DNA from: CAZRDB01 sp964598695
Lineage (GTDB): Bacteria > Armatimonadota > Zipacnadia > UBA1398
Reading direction: 5' to 3'
Length of the DNA stretch: 11,182 nt
Assembly (NCBI GenBank): GCA_964598695.1
Contig: CAZRDB010000169.1
Coordinates: 1 to 11,182, forward strand
Below are positions 1 through 7,108 of this stretch, piece after piece; within the stretch, counting starts at the first letter, position 1; each line of letters opens with the position of its first letter. A model generated the notes under the pieces. The model worked only from the letters and a program-made list of their open reading frames with translations, ran no database searches and had not been told where the DNA came from. The translations under genes and the position numbers were made by a program.

Positions 1-41
1 GGCGTACGGGCTTCGGCCCCGATGGCGATCGCCTCGGGTGG

Positions 42-116
42 TGCGGAGGGGGAACCCTCCGCAGGTCGTCGCTCTTTGCTCTAGCCGGCGGGGCCGGACC
101 CGAGGGCCCGACCCCG
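42..116. terminator. Two GC-rich hairpins beyond the minus-strand operon
   Basis: Two inverted repeats lie just past the stop of the minus-strand isomerase gene. The nearer one pairs 89-97 with 108-116 (nine pairs, one of them a G-U wobble on the minus-strand RNA, loop 98-107). It starts 24 bases after the stop codon. The farther one pairs 42-50 with 55-63 perfectly (nine pairs, tetraloop GGAA). Neither is followed by a clear run of U on the minus-strand transcript. On the plus strand the 42-63 hairpin is followed by a mildly T-rich stretch (TCTTTGCTCT, 73-82), so it could instead end a gene entering from the left. A terminator role is inferred from position and pairing only; Rho-dependent ending or RNA stabilisation are equally possible. 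Confidence 0.35.
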
Positions 117-140
117 CCTACTCGCTGAGTGGTACCGCTT

Positions 141-938
141 CTACCGCGCGCCGCACGCCTGGAGACACGCCTGCATGTGGCCGCGGGACTCCGCCGCGAT
201 CACCGCGCACTGGACGAGACTCAGTTCCTTCGCGCCGATGATCTCCAGATCCACCGGGCCGCCGTAGCCGTGCTCATGCAGCACGCGGAGGTAGCCCAGC
301 AGGTCGATGTCCCCCCGGCCGTTGGCCTGGTCGGGCGGGAGCCCCGGGTTCTGCTGACGGCCCTTGCAGTCGCGGATATGCACGTGCTTCACGCGCGAGA
401 CGACGGCCGCGATGGCCTCGACCGGGTTCTCGCCCGAGCGGTGGATGTGCGAGGGGTCCATGTCGATCCCGAACGCGGGCGACGCGATCTCCTTCATCGC
501 CTGCAGTGTGGTCGGCGTGTTGTAGATGCTCGCGGCCACATGGGCCTTCACGCACAGCGTGACGCCGTAGCTCTGCGCCCGGTCGGCGAGCCTGCCAAGG
601 GAGTCGATGACCTGCGTCCAGGCCTCGCGGTCCTCCGACTTGCCGCCGGGGCCGCAGTTGACGATCGGGATCCCGATCTCGGTCGCGGCCTGGAAGGCCA
701 ACTCCATCGTCGCGGGATCCTGCGAGGGCTGTTCCATGGCGTGGAGCGCGAGTCCGAACTCCGCCGAGAGCGATCTGATCGCCGGCGCGAGTTCCTTCCA
801 GCGCGAGAGCACGAGGTGCTCGCTCATGCCGTCGATCGCCGAAAGCTCGATGCCGTCGTAGCCGGCCATGGCGGTGTGCTCGAACGCCGCGCGCATGTCG
901 TGGCCTCCGAAGAGGACCGAGTTCACTCCGAGCTTCAT
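141..938 (-). CDS. Sugar phosphate isomerase/epimerase-like TIM-barrel protein
   Basis: A 265-residue protein of the xylose-isomerase-like TIM-barrel (AP endonuclease 2) superfamily, normal full length for the family. It has no signal peptide, so it is probably cytoplasmic. Family members isomerise, epimerise or eliminate sugars and keto-sugars using a divalent metal. The barrel opens with MKLGVNSVLF. Later barrel motifs are YDGIELSA (27-34), GIDMDPSH (157-164, D161 and H164), KHVHIRD (184-190, H185/H187) and VDLEIIGA (229-236, E232). The glutamate usually found before the Pro/Ala-His of the central strand is a lysine here (CVKAH, K131), so the canonical four-ligand metal site looks incomplete. 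The start is the ATG at 938-936, preceded eight bases away by AGGAGG, which abuts the stop of the oxidoreductase gene 14 bp upstream. The two genes therefore form an operon. The exact substrate cannot be read from sequence. Confidence 0.9.
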   Translation of the reverse strand: MKLGVNSVLFGGHDMRAAFEHTAMAGYDGIELSAIDGMSEHLVLSRWKELAPAIRSLSAEFGLALHAMEQPSQDPATMELAFQAATEIGIPIVNCGPGGKSEDREAWTQVIDSLGRLADRAQSYGVTLCVKAHVAASIYNTPTTLQAMKEIASPAFGIDMDPSHIHRSGENPVEAIAAVVSRVKHVHIRDCKGRQQNPGLPPDQANGRGDIDLLGYLRVLHEHGYGGPVDLEIIGAKELSLVQCAVIAAESRGHMQACLQACGAR

Positions 939-946
939 CGTCGAGG

Positions 947-954
947 CCTCCTCT
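947..954 (-). promoter_or_regulatory. Shine-Dalgarno of the isomerase gene, overlapping the upstream stop
   Basis: On the minus strand the upstream gene's stop TAG (955-953) runs straight into AGAGGAGG (954-947), eight bases before the isomerase ATG at 938. The ribosome site overlaps the preceding stop codon, an arrangement that favours translational coupling of the two genes. Confidence 0.75.
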
Positions 955-2074
955 ACGCGATTGTGGTCGGGTCGCCGTGCAGGTTCGGCAGCGGATGCGG
1001 CCGGACCATCTCCCCGCCCTGCTCGTACGACTCCATGACCGCCCAGGTGTACTCGAGCGCCGCGAGCGCGTCGCGGCCCGAGGCGCGGACGTTCTCGAGG
1101 TGGACGCCGTTGCTGATGTCCTCGAGGAAGGCATGGAGGCGGCGCGGGAAGGTCTGGCCGAAGTCGGTGATGCCCGAGTTGAACTCGACCATGTCGCCGG
1201 TTCCGCCGGTCTGGAGCGCGGCCGGGTCAGCGGTGCCGGCCGGGGCCTTCCAGTAGGTGAACTTCTCGATGCAGTTCTCGATGCAGAAGGTCCCCTGCGT
1301 GCCGGCCAGCTCGAAGCTCCACCAGCCACCGAGGCCGAAGGCGGCATCGCCGCGCTGGCTCAACAGGCAGCCGACCGCCCCGCTCGCGAAGCGGACGTTG
1401 ATGCTGCAGTTGGTGAGCATGAACTCGCCGACGCGCCGGCGGAAGCCCGGCCGGTCGACGAAGGCCTGCACGTGGGTGATGTCGCCGCAGAAGTGGCGCA
1501 TCACGCTGAACGGGTGGGTGAGAAACGCCTTCAGGTGGAAGTACGGAAGCTGGTAGCTCCGGGGATCGCGCGGACACTGGTACCCGGCCGGCTCGCCGCC
1601 CTGGAAGCCCATCTTGTGGAGGCAGTAGATCTGCTCGCCGACGAGGCCCGCGGCGATCGCCTCGTCGGCCTTCTCGGCCGGCGGGGTGAAGTAGTGGTTC
1701 AGGTTGCAGCCGAGGTAGACCCTCTTCTTGGCGGCGGCCGCGACCATCTCCCGCGCTTCCAGGATGTTGTTCGACAGCGGCTTCTCGACGTGGACGTGCT
1801 TGCCCGCCTCGATCGCCTCCATCGCCGGCTCGTAGTGCCAGCTTCCGTTCTCGAAGCCGCCGGTCGTGACGTCGACGATGTCGAGTTCCTCATTGGCGAG
1901 CATGTCGCTCAGCTTGTAGTAGGCCCGCACGCCATGCTTCGCGGCGGTCTCGTCGGCCCGCTCCTTGACGACGTCGCAGACCGCGACCAGGTCCGCAAGC
2001 GGGTCGGCGATGTGGCAGTCGGCGTGCTGGTTGCCGATCCCCCGCAGTCCGACGATGCCGATCTTCAGTGCCAT
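953..2074 (-). CDS. Gfo/Idh/MocA-family NAD(P)-dependent oxidoreductase
   Basis: A 373-residue cytoplasmic dehydrogenase of the Gfo/Idh/MocA family, which oxidises or reduces hydroxyls on sugars and cyclitols with NAD(P). The N-terminal Rossmann fold begins KIGIVGLRGIGNQH (4-17), a variant of the glycine-rich dinucleotide loop. The second strand ends LVAVCDV (29-35), where an acidic residue would contact the ribose. The family signature EKP is at 97-99, with K98 the expected catalytic lysine. The C-terminal alpha/beta domain carries H180 and H187 in the stretch where the family places its active-site histidine. The reading frame is open about 500 bases further upstream, but the ATG at 2074 is the clear start: AGGAGGAG lies six bases before it and the Rossmann fold begins at residue 4. 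It is first in a two-gene operon with the isomerase-like protein, a common pairing in sugar catabolism, including 3-keto-sugar routes. Substrate unknown. Confidence 0.93.
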   Translation of the reverse strand: MALKIGIVGLRGIGNQHADCHIADPLADLVAVCDVVKERADETAAKHGVRAYYKLSDMLANEELDIVDVTTGGFENGSWHYEPAMEAIEAGKHVHVEKPLSNNILEAREMVAAAAKKRVYLGCNLNHYFTPPAEKADEAIAAGLVGEQIYCLHKMGFQGGEPAGYQCPRDPRSYQLPYFHLKAFLTHPFSVMRHFCGDITHVQAFVDRPGFRRRVGEFMLTNCSINVRFASGAVGCLLSQRGDAAFGLGGWWSFELAGTQGTFCIENCIEKFTYWKAPAGTADPAALQTGGTGDMVEFNSGITDFGQTFPRRLHAFLEDISNGVHLENVRASGRDALAALEYTWAVMESYEQGGEMVRPHPLPNLHGDPTTIA

Positions 2075-2080
2075 GTTGGT

Positions 2081-2088
2081 CTCCTCCT
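2081..2088 (-). promoter_or_regulatory. Shine-Dalgarno fixing the oxidoreductase start
   Basis: AGGAGGAG on the minus strand, six bases before the ATG at 2074. It decides the start within an otherwise long open frame and predicts efficient initiation. Confidence 0.8.
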
Positions 2089-2096
2089 GGAGGCTG

Positions 2097-2114
2097 CGCC
2101 GGCCACAGCCGGCG
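2097..2114 (-). promoter_or_regulatory. Leader hairpin upstream of the oxidoreductase Shine-Dalgarno
   Basis: CGCCGGC (2097-2103) and GCCGGCG (2108-2114) form a perfect 7-bp stem around the loop CACA. On the minus-strand transcript it sits 8 bases before the Shine-Dalgarno at 2088-2081. It may influence translation or mRNA stability; there is no sign of a known riboswitch. Confidence 0.3.
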
Positions 2115-2366
2115 GCTCGGTACGCGCGACACCCGCGCGGGCGGGCAAGGCCTCCCCGCGCGCGGCGATGGACATCCGGTAGGTTGTCACGGGCAGGTTT
2201 GCGCCTCGGCCGAGGAGATTCCTCCCTCGACGGCCAAAGCGACCTCGGCCGCCCCCTGGGCGGCGCGCCGGGGAGGGGGCCGAGCGAGGTTCCCGGAGCC
2301 GCGCCGGCGAAGACGCCGTGCGGGCCGTTTGGGTGGGTCCGTGCGCGACGCGAGAGGGCGGGCACG

Positions 2367-4388
2367 ATGCTCCGACGACTGCGTGCAGACTGGACGACGG
2401 CCCTGGGACTCCTGGTTGCGTGCCTTGCCACCGGCTGTGGAGGCGGCGGAGCGCCCGTCGATCCCGGTGATGTCACCCCGGAGGCCCGTCTGGAGGCAAT
2501 GGACGCCGTGGCCGCCGCCCTCGGGTCCCTGCCTCCGGGGGCATCGACGGCCGACAAGCTCGCTGCGGCCACGACGGCCATGGACGCTCGACCCGAGTTC
2601 GAGCGGACCGGATCCTCGCTCGAGTGGGGCTCCGCCTGGGGGCTGTTCCACGGCGGGACGCTCTACATCGTCGACGCCGTGGGCCGTCCGGCCACCCAGC
2701 CGCTTCCGGAGGCTGAGGCCTCCGCGCGGCAGGGCGTGCCGGCGCGTCACGGCGTGCCCGCTGGCCCGGCCGTGCTGTGCCAGGTGCTCCCGACGAGCCA
2801 CTACGCGAACCTCTCGGCCCGGATCAGTCCATGGCTCACCGCGGCGGGCTACTCCGTGACCGCGGACCCGACGCGCGGCGGCGGGGTCGACAGCCTGCGC
2901 TACGTTCAGGCCGCCGGGCTGTTCTACATGGGGGCCCACGGCGTTGTCGCCTGGTTGGGGGAGGGCAATGGAGACGTCTGGGCGGCCGCGACCGCCACGA
3001 CACCCAGCCTGAGCCTCGACAGACTGTATGCCGAGGACCTGGCCGACCGGTCCCTCGTCATCGTGGAGGGCTACCCCGTCGAAGGGCCGATCCGGCGCTA
3101 CGGGATCACGGCCGGCTTCGTCCGCAAGTACATGGGCTTCGCCCCGAACAGCCTCGTGTACATGGACGCCTGCAGCAGTGACAGCACCGCTGCGGCGCCC
3201 TTCAAACAGGCGTGCTTCGACAAGGGGGCCTCGCTCTACGCCGGCTGGTCGCGGGTCGTCACGGACGCGGCCTGTGCCGAGTCGACGCCCTTCCTCCTCG
3301 CCCGGATGCTGTCGATGCCCGCACCCGACGGTGAGGACCAGGGGCCGCCGCGCCGGCCGTTCGACCATGCCGGCGCCTACAGCGAACTCAAGCTGCGCGG
3401 GTGGGACGTCGACGACCGCTACACCGCCTCCCAGGGCTCGGTCCTCGCCGTGACGGAGGGACCCGGCAGCGGGGCGTTCCTCCGGCCGAGCATCGAGTGC
3501 CTCCGGGTCGACGAGCACCCGGACGGGGCGTCGGCCGGGCAGAGCGAGCTGGTCGTACGCGGCAGCTTCGGGAGCGACCCCGGAGAGGGGCCGTTCCACG
3601 CCGCGCGCAACGTCCGCTGCGGGGGCGAGGAACTGAGCATCGTCACCTGGGCGCCGGAGGAGATCCACGCCACCCTGCCAGTGAACGGTCCCGGCTCGGC
3701 CGGCGATGTCGTGGTCACCGTGCAGGGGCTCACGAGCAACGTTGTCCCCCTGACGGAGTGGTGGGTCACCGTTACCTACAGCACCCAGGCCGCGCCCGGC
3801 TCAGGCGAAACGGTGTACACGGAGATCGCGACCAACTGCCATCTTCGGTACGACATACACGGCTGGCGCGAGACCCCCACCGGCGCGCCAGCGTTCGCGC
3901 TGCCGGAGCACCTGGACCCGCCCACGGGCTTCGCCGTAGACAGCTACGGCTCGTTCGAGTGCGGAGGCGAGCGCCCCGTCCACAACCCCGAGACCGGCGC
4001 GTTCTCCTACAAGGTCGTCTACAGCGGCTCCGGAAGCCTGCCGTATCTGGCCTCCAGTCTCGGGAACGGATGCTGGGGCAGCAGCCGGCTGCACTACGAG
4101 TACACCGGGGGCGAGTCGGACGCTGGCGGCCCGGCTCCAGCCCTGTTCCTCCGCTGCGCGGTCGCCGCTGAGGGCTACCCATTCCGGTCCCATATCCTCT
4201 GGGCGGACGGGACCATGTCGAACGAGGAGACCCACCGTGGCTCGACGGGTCCTCTCGAGTTCGACCTCGTGATCGGTGACGGCGGGGCCATCGAGGCCGG
4301 CGAGTCGGGACGCCTCAGTTGGCAGCGCACGCTCCCGCTTCATCAGCCCACCGAGGCGACGCCCCGCGCCCACGTACCGGGGGTCTGA
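2367..4388 (+). CDS. Lipoprotein with caspase-like (clan CD) domain and IPT/TIG-like domain
   Basis: A 673-residue predicted lipoprotein. The N-terminus has positive charges (MLRRLR), a hydrophobic stretch and the lipobox LATGC with C24, followed by a Gly-rich linker, so it should be lipid-anchored outside the cytoplasm. Residues about 135-315 resemble a caspase/gingipain/CHAT fold: a buried strand ending in His-Gly (YMGAHG, H191) and a later hydrophobic strand ending in LVYMDACSSD (C269). These are the positions of the catalytic His/Cys pair in clan CD peptidases. Residues about 391-463 look like an IPT/TIG immunoglobulin-like domain (VVRGSFG, then a Gly-rich VTV...SN ending). Residues 464-673 are beta-rich with four cysteines (491, 532, 569, 597) and match nothing I recognise. 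The ATG at 2367 is chosen because the signal peptide begins there; AGAGGG lies eight bases upstream. Peptidase activity is inferred from motifs, and a non-catalytic caspase-like fold is possible. Confidence 0.72.
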   Translation: MLRRLRADWTTALGLLVACLATGCGGGGAPVDPGDVTPEARLEAMDAVAAALGSLPPGASTADKLAAATTAMDARPEFERTGSSLEWGSAWGLFHGGTLYIVDAVGRPATQPLPEAEASARQGVPARHGVPAGPAVLCQVLPTSHYANLSARISPWLTAAGYSVTADPTRGGGVDSLRYVQAAGLFYMGAHGVVAWLGEGNGDVWAAATATTPSLSLDRLYAEDLADRSLVIVEGYPVEGPIRRYGITAGFVRKYMGFAPNSLVYMDACSSDSTAAAPFKQACFDKGASLYAGWSRVVTDAACAESTPFLLARMLSMPAPDGEDQGPPRRPFDHAGAYSELKLRGWDVDDRYTASQGSVLAVTEGPGSGAFLRPSIECLRVDEHPDGASAGQSELVVRGSFGSDPGEGPFHAARNVRCGGEELSIVTWAPEEIHATLPVNGPGSAGDVVVTVQGLTSNVVPLTEWWVTVTYSTQAAPGSGETVYTEIATNCHLRYDIHGWRETPTGAPAFALPEHLDPPTGFAVDSYGSFECGGERPVHNPETGAFSYKVVYSGSGSLPYLASSLGNGCWGSSRLHYEYTGGESDAGGPAPALFLRCAVAAEGYPFRSHILWADGTMSNEETHRGSTGPLEFDLVIGDGGAIEAGESGRLSWQRTLPLHQPTEATPRAHVPGV

Positions 4389-4389
4389 C

Positions 4390-4423
4390 GGGCCGGACCC
4401 GGCCCCGATTCGGCAGATGCCGC
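4390..4423 (+). terminator. GC hairpins directly after the lipoprotein stop
   Basis: GGGCCGG (4390-4396) and CCGGCCC (4399-4405) are exact inverted repeats starting one base after the stop codon. In practice six pairs would form around a four-base loop. CGGCA/TGCCG (4412-4423) forms a second small stem. No T-run follows, so a terminator is only possible. The rest of the 164-bp gap to the next gene holds no coding signal I can support. Confidence 0.3.
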
Positions 4424-4552
4424 GAAGGGGGATCGGCCCGAGGCCCGAAGTACCACCGCCGTGTGCCGCCCGCCCCTCGCGACGGCGGCCTCCACGGACC
4501 GACACCACAACGCCGGGCTCGTACGCGGCCCGATGGGGAAGCAGGGAATCGC

Positions 4553-7108
4553 TTGTATGCGAATGGGTACGTCTGCGCCTTATGTGCTCTCACACTGGCC
4601 GCGGGAGCGGCCCTCGGAATGGACGGTGGCTCGGTGACGCACGTTCCCGGAACGGTCTACGACACGGTCGCGGCCTCAGCCGATGAGGTCCTCGAGGTGG
4701 GCGAGTGGGCCGCATCCGCGTTCTTGTTCTCGCCCCCGCACGGCGCTCGCGCCCGGGGGCCGCGTGCGGGGCTCGCGGTCCGGCGGCAGGATCACAGTGT
4801 CCTGCAGTTCGGCCGATCGGCCATCGACACGCCGCTCGCGATCGGCAGCCGCGGGTACAGGCACGGCCTCGGCACCCACGCCGAGAGCGAGATCGCCGTG
4901 GCTCTGCCCACGGGCGCGACGCGCTTCCGTGCCGAGGTCGGGGTCGACAACAACGAGGACACCGGCGGCAGGCGCGGCAGCGTCGTCTTCGTGGTGGAGG
5001 CCGGGGGGGCCGTGCTGTTCCGCTCGCCCGTCTGCAAGGGCGGCGAGGAGCCGGTGGCCGTCGATGTGCAGATCCCGGCCGGCTCGGGCGAGCTGATCCT
5101 GCGCGCGCTGCCGACCGAGGACGGCGCGGGCTGGGACCAGGCCGACTGGGCCGATGCGCGTCTGGCGCTCGAGGGAGGCCGCGAGCTGTACCTCGATGAG
5201 AACCAGATCGACACCCTCCCGAACTGCGACGCACTGCCGTTCTCCTTCACGCTCGACGGCACGTCCTCGCGCTCGCTGCTCGCGAGCTGGGCGAGGACCG
5301 AGACCGTGCGCGAGGAGGAGGGGCTCACCGTCCGCACGTTCCGCTGGACTCAGCCGGAGGGCGGGCTGGTGGTCGAGGCCGAGCTGCGCACCTACGAGAG
5401 CCATCCGGCCGTGGAGTGGGTGCTCCACTTCGAGAACACGGGCACGGCGGACAGCCCGATCATCTCCGATGTGCAGCCGCTGGACGTAGGCCTCCGTTCC
5501 GGCTACGGGCGCCGTCCGTTGCGCCTCCATGAGCTGGAGGGCGACGGTTGCAGCGAGTCGACGTTCACGGTGCTCCGCACCGATCTCGGAGCCGGCCAGG
5601 AGCGCGCGATGGCGCCGACCGGCGGACGGCCGTCGTCGATCAGCGCGTTCCCGTTCTTCGATCTCGAGTACGCGGACCGCGGAGTCATCGTCGGGATCGG
5701 CTGGACCGGGCAGTGGGCCGCGAGGATCTCCCGCGCGGCCACAGGACCCGCCCGGCTCACGGCCGGCATGGAACGGACCCACCTGCTCCTCCATCCGGGA
5801 GAGCGGATCCGCACGCCCCGCGTGCTTCTGCTACCGTGGCGGGGCGAGCGCGAGGTCGCGCTCAACCGGTTCCGCCGGGTGATGCTGGCCCACTACGCAC
5901 CGAGGGTCGACGGCCGGATCGCCCCGGCCCCGCTCGCGGCCCAGAACTTCGATCGCTACGTCGGCACCCGGCCGGAGTGGGCCACCGAGGCCGGTCAGCT
6001 CGCGTATGTCGATGCCGCCGAGAGGATCGGCGTCGACAGCGTGTGGTTGGACGCGGCCTGGTTCCCGGGCGGCTTCCCGAACGGCGTCGGGAGCTGGGTC
6101 GCGCGGCCCGAGCACTTCCCCAACGGCCTCAAGCCGGTCTCGGATCGCGCCCACGCCAAGGGCATGCGGTTCGTCCTGTGGTTCGAGCCGGAGCGAGTCG
6201 CGCCGGGCTCCGAGATCGCCCGTGACCACCCCGAGTTCGTGCATGGCGGGGCGGGTGGCGGGCTGTTCCGCCTCGACATGCCCGAAGCCCGGGCGTGGCT
6301 CACCGAGTTGCTCTCGCGCCGTATCGCGGAGTACGGGATCGACGTCTACCGCAACGACTTCAACATCGACCCACTGGGATACTGGCAGGCCAACGACACC
6401 CCGGACCGCGTCGGGATGACCGAGATCCGCTACGTCGAAGGCCTCTACACCATGTGGGATGAGCTGGTGGCGCGCCACCCTGGCCTCGTGATCGACAACT
6501 GCGCCAGCGGCGGCCGCCGACTCGACCTCGAGATGGCCCGGCGGGCGATCCCCCTGTGGCGCAGCGACACCAACTGCTCCCCCGGCCATCCGGAGTTCAA
6601 CCAGGCGCAGGTCTGCGCCCTGGGCCGGTACCTGCCGCTGTCGGGCGGTTCCGTGTGGACCCCACGCCCGTACGAGGTGCGGAGCAACCTGGGTTGGGGT
6701 CTCGCCTGCCAGTTCGACTACATGGCAGAGGACTTCGACTTCGCCCTGGCGCGCCGCATGACCCAAGAGATCGACGAGGCCCGCCCGTTCGTCCTCGGCG
6801 ACCTCTACCCGCTTGCCCCCATCAACACCTCCCCCATGGACTGGGGCGCCTACCAGCTCCATCGGCCGGACCTCAACGCCGGCATCGTGCTCGCGTTCCG
6901 GCGCGAGGAATCGCCCTACCCCACCGTGGAGGCGCGCCTCCACGGACTCGACCCCTCCCGCCCCTACGCGCTCGAGTACGTCGCGGAGGATGGATCGATC
7001 ACCCGTGAGCAGGCCTCCGGGAGCGCTCTGCTCGAGTCGTGCGACCTGCATCTGCCGCGCGGCGAGAGCGTCTTGCTGCGCTACCGCGTCGCGGGAGGCG
7101 GTCAGTGA
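4553..7108 (+). CDS. GH36-type alpha-galactosidase with N-terminal NPCBM domain
   Basis: An 851-residue glycoside hydrolase that probably removes alpha-galactosyl residues by a retaining mechanism. Residues about 80-205 are an NPCBM-type carbohydrate-binding domain (YRHGLGTHAESEI, VGVDNN, RGSVVFVV, ADWADARL). A beta-sandwich follows (about 220-430), then the (beta/alpha)8 barrel with WFEPERV (543-549), YRNDFN (599-604, nucleophile D602), NCASGGRR (649-656) and WRSDTN (669-674, acid/base D672). This order matches GH36. A C-terminal beta domain ends the protein. The start is uncertain. TTG at 4553, with AGGGA about five bases before it, adds a hydrophobic segment that would serve as an export signal but lacks basic residues. 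ATG at 4619 would give 829 residues without it, and GTG at 4463 would add an Arg-rich stretch. The stop overlaps the next gene's GTG, so the two are translationally coupled. Alpha-galactosidase is the most likely activity; alpha-N-acetylgalactosaminidase is an alternative within the clan. Confidence 0.92.
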   Translation: MYANGYVCALCALTLAAGAALGMDGGSVTHVPGTVYDTVAASADEVLEVGEWAASAFLFSPPHGARARGPRAGLAVRRQDHSVLQFGRSAIDTPLAIGSRGYRHGLGTHAESEIAVALPTGATRFRAEVGVDNNEDTGGRRGSVVFVVEAGGAVLFRSPVCKGGEEPVAVDVQIPAGSGELILRALPTEDGAGWDQADWADARLALEGGRELYLDENQIDTLPNCDALPFSFTLDGTSSRSLLASWARTETVREEEGLTVRTFRWTQPEGGLVVEAELRTYESHPAVEWVLHFENTGTADSPIISDVQPLDVGLRSGYGRRPLRLHELEGDGCSESTFTVLRTDLGAGQERAMAPTGGRPSSISAFPFFDLEYADRGVIVGIGWTGQWAARISRAATGPARLTAGMERTHLLLHPGERIRTPRVLLLPWRGEREVALNRFRRVMLAHYAPRVDGRIAPAPLAAQNFDRYVGTRPEWATEAGQLAYVDAAERIGVDSVWLDAAWFPGGFPNGVGSWVARPEHFPNGLKPVSDRAHAKGMRFVLWFEPERVAPGSEIARDHPEFVHGGAGGGLFRLDMPEARAWLTELLSRRIAEYGIDVYRNDFNIDPLGYWQANDTPDRVGMTEIRYVEGLYTMWDELVARHPGLVIDNCASGGRRLDLEMARRAIPLWRSDTNCSPGHPEFNQAQVCALGRYLPLSGGSVWTPRPYEVRSNLGWGLACQFDYMAEDFDFALARRMTQEIDEARPFVLGDLYPLAPINTSPMDWGAYQLHRPDLNAGIVLAFRREESPYPTVEARLHGLDPSRPYALEYVAEDGSITREQASGSALLESCDLHLPRGESVLLRYRVAGGGQ
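7093..7098 (+). promoter_or_regulatory. Shine-Dalgarno fixing the GTG start of the second glycosidase
   Basis: GGGAGG lies six bases before the GTG at 7105, inside the last codons of the GH36 gene. It supports the four-base overlap start over the in-frame ATG at 7039. Confidence 0.7.

Larger units (their letters stand above)
2075..2366. promoter_or_regulatory. Divergent intergenic region with repeated GGCCGAG half-sites
   Basis: A 292-bp gap between divergently transcribed genes that must hold the promoter of the minus-strand operon and probably that of the plus-strand lipoprotein gene. It contains a perfect 12-bp palindrome, CCTCGGCCGAGG (2204-2215), a second copy of its left half (CCTCGGCCG, 2243-2251) and an inverted right half (GGCCGAG, 2278-2284). 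The last two could also pair as a 7-bp stem. The spacing between centres is roughly 34-38 bp. These are plausible operator sites for a dimeric repressor, but GC-rich DNA makes such words by chance more often. TTGTCA at 2184-2189 resembles a -35 box, yet no convincing -10 follows at the right distance, so I do not call exact promoters. Confidence 0.4.

Noticed and set aside
8..19. GGGC-TTCG-GCCC hairpin with a stable UUCG-type loop
   Set aside because: Only four pairs and no known gene end next to it inside the window, so no function can be supported.
24..33. GGCGATCGCC palindrome, seen again at 1652-1661, resembling the cyanobacterial HIP1 repeat
   Set aside because: I noticed only two copies, one of them within a coding region, and nothing else suggests a cyanobacterium. 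The word is plausible by chance at this GC content.
129..1256. A 375-codon plus-strand open frame across the isomerase and oxidoreductase genes
   Set aside because: It is a shadow of two well-supported minus-strand genes; the translation has no family features and crosses their junction.
2184..2189. TTGTCA as a -35 box for the lipoprotein gene
   Set aside because: No T/A-rich -10 sequence lies 16-18 bases downstream; that position falls in the GC palindrome.
2075..2581. N-terminal extension of the oxidoreductase up to an ATG at 2581
   Set aside because: The extra 169 residues are low-complexity Arg/Pro/Ala and overlap the lipoprotein gene. The Shine-Dalgarno at 2088-2081 and the Rossmann fold at residue 4 fix the start at 2074.
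2187..3668. A 493-codon minus-strand open frame opposite the lipoprotein gene
   Set aside because: Low-complexity composition, no signal or domain, and it runs through the divergent intergenic region; the plus-strand frame has a lipobox and recognisable folds.
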